DNA of 64,000 nt. Source: an uncultured bacterium. Its GTDB lineage: Bacteria > Edwardsbacteria > AC1 > EtOH8. A model generated the notes under the pieces. That model saw only the letters and a program-made list of their open reading frames with translations. It was not told the DNA's origin and made no database searches. How positions within the stretch are numbered: the first letter of the stretch is position 1; the number at the start of each line of letters is the position of its first letter. Made by a program: the position numbers and the translations under genes. The DNA lies in contig CALMGM010000004.1 of the NCBI GenBank assembly GCA_937863685.1, forward strand, positions 1-64,000, given 5' to 3'. This document shows, piece after piece, positions 58,502 to 64,000 of this stretch.

Positions 58502-58530
58502 ATTTTAGCGGATTTATTGAGCCTTTACAA
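58502..58530 (-). promoter_or_regulatory. Promoter of cca, possibly leaderless
   Basis: On the minus strand TTGTAA (58525-58530), a 17-base spacer and TAAAAT (58502-58507). Only six bases separate the -10 box from the ATG at 58495, so transcription may begin at the start codon. Confidence 0.5.
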
Positions 58531-58532
58531 GC

Positions 58533-58564
58533 AAAAAAGCCCGACCTCAAAGATCGGGCTTTTG
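58533..58564 (-). terminator. Terminator after the radical SAM gene
   Basis: GCCCGA and TCGGGC around a 9-base loop; six T follow on the minus strand. Confidence 0.8.
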
Positions 58565-58582
58565 GCAATCAAGCAGCATCAT

Positions 58583-60058
58583 TCAGCAGTGAAACACCTT
58601 CCGGAAATGGTACCCGTAGATGGTCAAGGTGATGGCGTTGGGAAATAACCGCGGCCTCTTTAACAGGGTCCAGAATACCAGCCCCCAGTATTGAAAACGC
58701 TCCTTGCTCCACAACCCCAACACAAAAACAGAACTGGCAAGAGCCGCCAGCCGGGTAAAGTTTATCCTGGGTTTCTGTACCTTAACCGGTTTATACTCCC
58801 TTAGAAAAGTTCGTATCCGGCGGTAGTAGTTTCGGGGCGAGTAAACAGTGGTGACTATTTTTTTATAACCGTCCAGCAGTGGCCCCGGGCCCATCTTGGG
58901 AATGAAATTCAGATTGAAATCAGTGTTGTCGCCGGAAAAGGTCTTGGTCAGCCGATCCTGGCTCTTAAGCCGCCAGTAAAGTTTGGTCTTGGGCAGGACG
59001 TTAAGCAGACTGACCATGGCGGTGGCGATGCCGCTCTGCTGGATGAACTTGATCTGAGTGTCGAAGATGTTTTTGGGATCGCTGTCAAATCCCACGATGA
59101 ACCCGGCATGGACCTGGATGCCGTATCCTTGAATTTTTTTGACGCTGGCGATCATGTCCCGGTTCTTGTTCTGAAATTTGCTGCATTCCTGCAGGCTGTC
59201 CTCGTCCGGGGTCTCGATCCCCACGAACACCTGGTCGAATCCGGCCCGGGCCATCAGGGACAGCAGATCGTCATCATCAGCCATCTCGATGGAGGCTTGT
59301 GTGATGAAAGTAAATGGGTGCCGGTGTGCATCCATCCAAGCGACTACCTGCGGCAGAACTTCAGTCTTGAGACGGACCTTATTGCCCACGAAATTGTCGT
59401 CCACGATAAAGACCCCGCCCCGCCAGCCAATTGTATGAAGGGCTTCCAGCTCGACCAACACCTGCCCGGTGTTCTTGGTTCGGGGAACCCGGCCGTAAAG
59501 CAGGGAGATGTCGCAAAAATCACAGTCGTAGGGGCAGCCCCGGGAATACTGCAAATTCATGGAGGAATATTTTTTGATATCGGCCAGTTCCCACATCGGA
59601 CGCGGCGATTTGCTTAGGTCGGCCCACTGTTCGGTAGCGTAGAGATGCCGGGCATTGCCGTTCTTCAAGTCGGATAGAAATTGGGGCAGGGTTATCTCGG
59701 CCTCGTTCAACACTAAATGATCTACCTCGGGAAAATCCCGGGGATTGGCCGAGAACAGCGGGCCGCCGGCCACGGTCTTGACGCGATGCTTTTGGCACAG
59801 CTCCACGATCCGCTGGACCGAGGGTCGCTGGGCATCCATGGCGCTGATCATCACCAGATCGGCCCAGGCGATATCTTTTTCTTTTAGTTTCTTGATATTG
59901 AGGTCAACCAAGCGCAGGGTCCAATCCTTGGGCAATAATGCCGCCACGGTTAACAGCCCCAGAGGCGGGACATTGGCCTTTTTAAGGATGAACTTTAAGG
60001 CGTGCTTGAAACCCCAGAAGGTGTCCGGATATTCCGGGTAGATAAGAAGGGTATTCAT
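58583..60058 (-). CDS. B12-binding radical SAM protein (DUF4070-like C-terminus)
   Basis: A 491-residue protein. The N-terminal cobalamin-binding domain (1-135) shows NTLLIYPEYPDTFWGF, PPLGLLTVAALLP and TVAGGPLFSANPRDF. The radical SAM cluster motif is CPYDCDFC (Cys175, 179, 182). A C-terminal region after about residue 400 (SPRNYYRRIRTFLREY) resembles DUF4070. Related enzymes methylate unactivated carbons, such as hopanoids or cofactors, but the substrate here is unknown. It stands alone between cca and a GNAT gene, with its own terminator. Confidence 0.85.
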   Translation of the reverse strand: MNTLLIYPEYPDTFWGFKHALKFILKKANVPPLGLLTVAALLPKDWTLRLVDLNIKKLKEKDIAWADLVMISAMDAQRPSVQRIVELCQKHRVKTVAGGPLFSANPRDFPEVDHLVLNEAEITLPQFLSDLKNGNARHLYATEQWADLSKSPRPMWELADIKKYSSMNLQYSRGCPYDCDFCDISLLYGRVPRTKNTGQVLVELEALHTIGWRGGVFIVDDNFVGNKVRLKTEVLPQVVAWMDAHRHPFTFITQASIEMADDDDLLSLMARAGFDQVFVGIETPDEDSLQECSKFQNKNRDMIASVKKIQGYGIQVHAGFIVGFDSDPKNIFDTQIKFIQQSGIATAMVSLLNVLPKTKLYWRLKSQDRLTKTFSGDNTDFNLNFIPKMGPGPLLDGYKKIVTTVYSPRNYYRRIRTFLREYKPVKVQKPRINFTRLAALASSVFVLGLWSKERFQYWGLVFWTLLKRPRLFPNAITLTIYGYHFRKVFHC

Positions 60059-60163
60059 GGAGTGGCTTTCTATGCCGGGGGGTTGTTATGGTCAGACCGG
60101 GATGGAGTCCTTTTCTATTTCTACTATAGACCCGTAAGTGGGATTTGTCAAGGGGGTAGAGAA

Positions 60164-60192
60164 AATAAAAAAACCGCCCGGTTGGGCGGTTT
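60164..60192 (-). terminator. Terminator after the GNAT gene
   Basis: AAACCGCCCGGTTGGGCGGTTT hairpin at 60171-60192 and a run of seven T on the minus strand. Confidence 0.85.
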
Positions 60193-60203
60193 CCAAATTT
60201 CTA

Positions 60204-60674
60204 TTAAACTTTTCCAAAGAATGTCGTATACAGTCTCTCCAGACCACATTTCTCGTAAAACTCAATGCCGCTTTTATTATTGACCGAGGTGAAAAGAGTA
60301 TATTGTCTAATTTTCTTCTCCTTGAAATAATTCACCGCGCTTTGCAGTAATTTCCGACCTATCCCCTTTCGCCGATTGTCTGGATGCACCATCAGCCCCG
60401 AAATATGCCCTATCCTTTTGATCTTCCAATAACTCGCCTGTTCCTGAATAAGAACGGAGATATAGCCGACAATTACACCCCCTTCAACCGCTACAAAGGC
60501 TTTCCGGTCCTTATTGTCGACAAACCGGGCAAAGTAACCGATTATGTCGTCATCTTCTATCTTATCTATCTTGAAGAAATACGAATGGTTAGATTCATAT
60601 TCATAAAAGAAATCTTTGGATAGCTGTACCAAAGCCTTTAGGTCACCATCTTTTTTCAGTTCGCGTATTTCCAT
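60204..60674 (-). CDS. GNAT-family N-acetyltransferase
   Basis: A 156-residue single GNAT domain: VVGYISVL-type strand (VIVGYISVLIQ), GLMVHPDNRRKGIGRKLLQ with the acetyl-CoA loop RRKGIGRK, and YTLFTSVNNKSGIEFYEKCG. The acceptor is unknown. It is AT-rich compared with its neighbours. AAGGA precedes its ATG and a strong terminator follows. Confidence 0.85.
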   Translation of the reverse strand: MEIRELKKDGDLKALVQLSKDFFYEYESNHSYFFKIDKIEDDDIIGYFARFVDNKDRKAFVAVEGGVIVGYISVLIQEQASYWKIKRIGHISGLMVHPDNRRKGIGRKLLQSAVNYFKEKKIRQYTLFTSVNNKSGIEFYEKCGLERLYTTFFGKV

Positions 60675-60714
60675 ATTTAAACATTCCTTCTTGTTAAGTA
60701 TTATGTTTTCTTAT

Positions 60715-60787
60715 GGATTCCCGTTTGCACGGGAATGACATTTTTTTACCCTCGCCTAATTTATTAGGAGAGGGTCAGGGTGAGGTC
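60715..60787. repeat. Two adjoining palindromic elements
   Basis: GGATTCCCGTTTGCACGGGA (60715-60734) then ATGACA is a half copy of the composite elements at 35353 and 40822. Directly after it, ACCCTCGCCTAAT (60748-60760) pairs with ATTAGGAGAGGGT (60763-60775), followed by CAGGGTGAGG; this is of the family at 32-115 and 9068-9114. Confidence 0.6.
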
Positions 60788-60790
60788 ACC

Positions 60791-62041
60791 CTACATTATA
60801 TCTTCCAGCTTCTGCTTGCTTGGATCGAAATTGAAGAACCTGATTATTGAAGGCACGAAGATCAGAATGAAGAAAACCCCGAAGGTCAGGATGAAGCACA
60901 CGGACATCAAAGGTCTTATAGGGAAAACTTCGCCCAGCCAGCCGCCCACCGCAAAAGCAATAGGGGTCAAACTGCCGGCCATGGTTCCCAGTAGTCCGAA
61001 CACCTTGCCTCGCATGTCCTGGGGAACGGTGATCTGCATCACCGCACTGATCAGGGCGTTGACCACCGCTATGGATAATCCTATCAAGGCGGCCATCACC
61101 GACATGTAAATAATATTGATGCGAACCGGGAACAGCGCCATGCAGGCCGCGCTCAGCAAGGCGCCCAGATAAAAGGCCGTGAACCTTTTACGGATGGGGA
61201 TGTCTATGGTGGAGGCCATCAGATACCCCATAAACGATCCGCCGGTCAAAACGCCCATCACCACCCCGTATTTGGCCGCTCCCAAGGCCGGGATCTTTTG
61301 AAACATGGGCAACATCAAAAAGAAACCGATGTTGGCAAAAAAATTCAGCACCCCGAAGATCAGAAAAGAGTATTTCAGGCCGTTGAATTTCTTGACAAAC
61401 AGCAACCCGGCCTTCATATCCTGAAAGAAGCTTACCTTCTGGGTTTGATGCTTGATGGCCGGGATCTTCATGAACAGAATGGCCGCCGCCGAAAATATGT
61501 AGGACAGGCCGTCGAACAGGAACAGCAGCGGCGCCTTGAGCGCCTGGTATAAAAATCCCCCGGCCGCCGTGCCGATGATGCTGCTGCCGTTGTAGGCCAA
61601 ACTGAATACCGAATTGGCCTGGACGATCTTCTCCTTTGGCACTATGTCCGGTATGGACGAACTGACCGCCGGGCCGAAGAACGATCCGCAAATGCTGAGG
61701 ATGATCCCGACGGCGAAGACCATCCAGATCTCAAGATGCCCGGCCAGCGCCGCCAGGCCGATCCCCGCCGAAGCCAGTCCCCGGATGATGTCCATGGTGA
61801 TAAGCAGAGACCGGCGCTCCGACCGGTCCACCCAAACCCCGGCAAAGGGCGAGATCAGCACCCGGGGCAAAGTGGAGACCGCCATCAGGGTCCCCATCAG
61901 GCCGGTGGAGCCGGTCTTCTCCAGCACCCAGAACCCCAAGGCGATGGCGTAAAAATTGTCGCCCAGCGAGGAGACCAGCTGTCCCTGCCATAAAAGGAGG
62001 AAATTGCGGTTCCACAATGAAGGAGACTTTTGTTCTCCCAT
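60791..62041 (-). CDS. MFS transporter (MFS_3/macrolide-efflux-like)
   Basis: A 416-residue, 12-helix transporter. Its start, SLWNRNFLLLWQGQLVSSLG, and loop FAGVWVDRSERRSLLITMDI are typical of the MFS_3/MefA-like group of drug exporters. The substrate is unknown. It follows the DUF5916 gene by 25 bases on the minus strand. Confidence 0.87.
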   Translation of the reverse strand: MGEQKSPSLWNRNFLLLWQGQLVSSLGDNFYAIALGFWVLEKTGSTGLMGTLMAVSTLPRVLISPFAGVWVDRSERRSLLITMDIIRGLASAGIGLAALAGHLEIWMVFAVGIILSICGSFFGPAVSSSIPDIVPKEKIVQANSVFSLAYNGSSIIGTAAGGFLYQALKAPLLFLFDGLSYIFSAAAILFMKIPAIKHQTQKVSFFQDMKAGLLFVKKFNGLKYSFLIFGVLNFFANIGFFLMLPMFQKIPALGAAKYGVVMGVLTGGSFMGYLMASTIDIPIRKRFTAFYLGALLSAACMALFPVRINIIYMSVMAALIGLSIAVVNALISAVMQITVPQDMRGKVFGLLGTMAGSLTPIAFAVGGWLGEVFPIRPLMSVCFILTFGVFFILIFVPSIIRFFNFDPSKQKLEDIM

Positions 62042-62066
62042 GAGATTCCCTTTGTTCCTCTTTGAG

Positions 62067-64000
62067 TTAAAACCTCAGTGAATAGCTCAGCTTGGCCAGG
62101 AACCGGTGATCGAATTCCCTGGTTATCAGGTTCCGGGGATGATTGTATACCAGATAGAACATCGAACCAGGATTGACCTCATATCCCAGGAGGAAATTTG
62201 AGTTGAGTTCCTCGGTTTTTTCCATCTGGAACGGACTCTCGGCAGGAGTGGCCATTTGGGTGCTGGTCTGAATGTAGGCCCGGGCATACAATTTTTGGGT
62301 GATCTGATAGGATATTCTGGTGTTGGAGACCCACTCCCATTTGCTCTGCCCCCATTTGACCGCCACTATGGACGGGATCACAGTTATTTTGGGGTAGGGC
62401 AGAAAGGCTATGAGGAGGATGTTCTCCCGGAAATTCTGCCCGTACATCCAACCCATATAAAAAGAGTTGGCGATCCCGGTCTGGCCGTTTACATTGGTTT
62501 CGAACTCAGCGCCTGCCTGACGGTTAAAGAATTCTTCATCGCCGTACCGTTCATAGTTCCGGCTGGCATTAGCACCGAAGCGGATCTTGGAGGATGTGAC
62601 CAAGTTGGTTCCTACTCCCGTTCCCAGGTAGGTCGGCCTTCCTCCGATCTCTTGTTTGTGGTTTATCACGGCACCGACATCAATATATTGAAAGGCCCCG
62701 CTCAATGCAAGCTTGCGGTAGCCTTCGGCATGAATGCTCCACCGGTCAATGTCATAAAAGCTGATGAAACCCTGGGGCACCCAGAATTCCTGGCCTATCC
62801 TGCTGAATTTGAGATCGTAGTAGTCGATGCCGGTCTCCCGTTTGAGGTCGGCCACCCCGGCCCAGTCATCTCCGCTGACGCCGGTGTTGGCTGATTTGGC
62901 GGCCTGCATCGTCAGTTTTAAAGGTCCATGAATGGGCACGTTCAGGTCCAGTCCCCCGGCCCGGCCATAGATGCTATCGTTCTGCATGTTGGTGGCCGTG
63001 ATCCCCAGTACGCTCTGCCCCCAGACCGGATGCTTGAGGCGCACCAAAGAGTAATTGTCCTTGGTGTCCCTGGTCTGGACGTCCAGGCACAGCAGCTCGG
63101 CCCGGCCTATCTTGCCGTAAATCTTGGCCCCACCCTCGATCTGGTTCATCCGGCGGGTGTAGAAAAGCTTGAGCGGGGTATATAATATGCTGGAGCCCTC
63201 CATGAAGAAAGGCCGCTTCTCGGCCAGGTACAGCTCCTGCCCCTGATTGTAGGAGAGGTTAAACTGGAAAGGGTCGGCCTCGATCTGGCCGAAGTCGGGC
63301 AGGTAGGTGGCGTTAAAATTCAGGTCGGAGGTGATGCAGTATTTCAGGTCCAGCCCGGCGTTGAATTTCAGGGAATCGGTGCTGTGCTGGTACTGGGCCA
63401 GGCCGAAGGGCAGCAGCTCGAACCTTTTGATCTGGGGGTCTATGGCCAGTCCGGTCAGGGAACCATACTGGGAGACATGGCTCCAGTTCTTCAATTTTGA
63501 CCAGCTGGAGGTTTCCCAGTGGGGCCTTTCCACTCGGTAAAAATTAATGCCCCAGGTCATGGAATCGGCCTTATTGTATCTCAGCTCGGAAAAGGGTATG
63601 GCCATCTCCAACACCCAGCCCAGGGAATCACGGCCGGCCCGGGCCTGCCACTGGCAATCCCAGTTGGCGTCGATGGTCCTTCCCTCATCGATGATCCGGC
63701 CGTCGGTGCGGGTGCCCTGGAGATTAGCCGCAAAGTAATAGGCATTGTTCTTGTCGTTATAGGTATCGATGGTCACCTCCAGGCAGTCGTCGTAATAAAC
63801 CGCCCCGTCCCGCTGGTTACAGGCTGCCTGCATCTGGCCCGGCTTGTCTTCGTACATATATGCGGCCAGATAGAGATTCTGCTCATCATAGCAGACATAC
63901 ACTTTGGTGGGCTGGGTGACCGGAGCGTCCGGATTCGGTTCCACCATCACAAAGCCGGTGACCGGAGCCGCGTCCTGCCAGCAGGGATCGTTGAGACTGC
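62067..64000 (-). CDS. DUF5916 outer-membrane-type protein with CBM9-like N-terminus (5' end outside window)
   Basis: At least 644 residues; the start lies beyond 64000. The visible N-terminal part (about 150 residues: NDPCWQDAAPVTGF, TKVYVCYDEQNLYLAAYMYE, YYDDCLEVTIDTYNDKNNAY) is a CBM9/DOMON-like domain common to this family. The rest is beta-rich DUF5916 sequence (ERPHWETSSWSKLKNWSHVS, YLPDFGQIEADPFQFNLSYN, EKRPFFMEGSSI). The C-terminal residue is Phe after alternating hydrophobics (LAKLSYSLRF), the usual mark of an outer-membrane beta barrel. Function of the family is unknown. It supports a Gram-negative cell. Confidence 0.88.
   Translation of the reverse strand, partial: SLNDPCWQDAAPVTGFVMVEPNPDAPVTQPTKVYVCYDEQNLYLAAYMYEDKPGQMQAACNQRDGAVYYDDCLEVTIDTYNDKNNAYYFAANLQGTRTDGRIIDEGRTIDANWDCQWQARAGRDSLGWVLEMAIPFSELRYNKADSMTWGINFYRVERPHWETSSWSKLKNWSHVSQYGSLTGLAIDPQIKRFELLPFGLAQYQHSTDSLKFNAGLDLKYCITSDLNFNATYLPDFGQIEADPFQFNLSYNQGQELYLAEKRPFFMEGSSILYTPLKLFYTRRMNQIEGGAKIYGKIGRAELLCLDVQTRDTKDNYSLVRLKHPVWGQSVLGITATNMQNDSIYGRAGGLDLNVPIHGPLKLTMQAAKSANTGVSGDDWAGVADLKRETGIDYYDLKFSRIGQEFWVPQGFISFYDIDRWSIHAEGYRKLALSGAFQYIDVGAVINHKQEIGGRPTYLGTGVGTNLVTSSKIRFGANASRNYERYGDEEFFNRQAGAEFETNVNGQTGIANSFYMGWMYGQNFRENILLIAFLPYPKITVIPSIVAVKWGQSKWEWVSNTRISYQITQKLYARAYIQTSTQMATPAESPFQMEKTEELNSNFLLGYEVNPGSMFYLVYNHPRNLITREFDHRFLAKLSYSLRF

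Overview
This 64 kb window looks like a piece of a Gram-negative, anaerobic or microaerophilic bacterium with mid-50s G+C (by eye). It most resembles an uncultured candidate phylum near the FCB group (the Edwardsbacteria / WOR-3 / TA06 kind). The clues are a secreted protein ending in a FlgD-like, type IX-style C-terminal sorting domain, a DUF5916 beta-barrel protein, an MglA/Roadblock pair, a four-subunit 2-oxoacid:ferredoxin oxidoreductase, [NiFe]-hydrogenase maturation genes and a K+-dependent membrane pyrophosphatase. The lineage is an inference from gene content, not from a marker tree. Nearly all genes lie on the minus strand. The exceptions are a DUF134/NifX-like pair, one MFS transporter, and a C_GCAxxG_C_C/GNAT pair.

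Layout. 1-2410: a truncated secreted protein, a TPR protein, and a plus-strand DUF134 regulator plus NifX-like operon with a perfect consensus promoter and a palindromic operator. 2468-6705: porG-porD-porA-porB-mglB-mglA, apparently one transcript. 6744-10861: aspS, an AhpD-like protein, hisS and a PTS EIIA. 10918-15663: hypF-hypC-hypD-hypE. 15759-23277: a tight operon of a lipoprotein, a SPOR/TPR protein, mutS and an 1118-residue coiled-coil protein. 23314-27391: miaB, mtaB and an MFS transporter. 27453-32739: an Omp28-like secreted protein, glnA, thiL and a nitrilase-family amidohydrolase. 32806-33176: a compact GIY-YIG element with inverted repeats. 33190-40727: ychF, small envelope genes, the membrane pyrophosphatase hppA and pyrRBC. 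41217-44412: an EIIA-like protein with ktrB, ktrA and a TPR protein. 44409-52851: nadB, a GNAT protein, cdsA, uppS, a small ferredoxin, frr, pyrH, tsf, rpsB, rpsI and rplM. 53171-64000: C_GCAxxG_C_C and GNAT genes, tRNA-Asp, secD/secF, a tRNA nucleotidyltransferase, a B12-binding radical SAM protein, GNAT, MFS and a truncated DUF5916 protein.

How the genes fit together. Ferredoxin-linked carbon metabolism (PorGDAB, a 2[4Fe-4S] ferredoxin, hydrogenase maturation) and ion energetics (pyrophosphatase, Ktr) point to fermentative or H2-linked energy conservation. Much of the rest is housekeeping: translation, pyrimidine synthesis, NAD synthesis, envelope lipid precursors and Sec export.

The most unusual layer is repetitive DNA. 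AT-rich heptanucleotide tandem repeats sit inside at least five conserved genes (hypE, hypF twice, cca twice, thiL, pyrC) and in two intercistronic gaps. The perfect arrays are all in the one orientation that leaves the reading frame open. Separate families of palindromic elements fill the larger intergenic gaps, and one of them encloses a lone GIY-YIG nuclease gene. I saw no CRISPR array, rRNA, insertion-sequence transposase or prophage.
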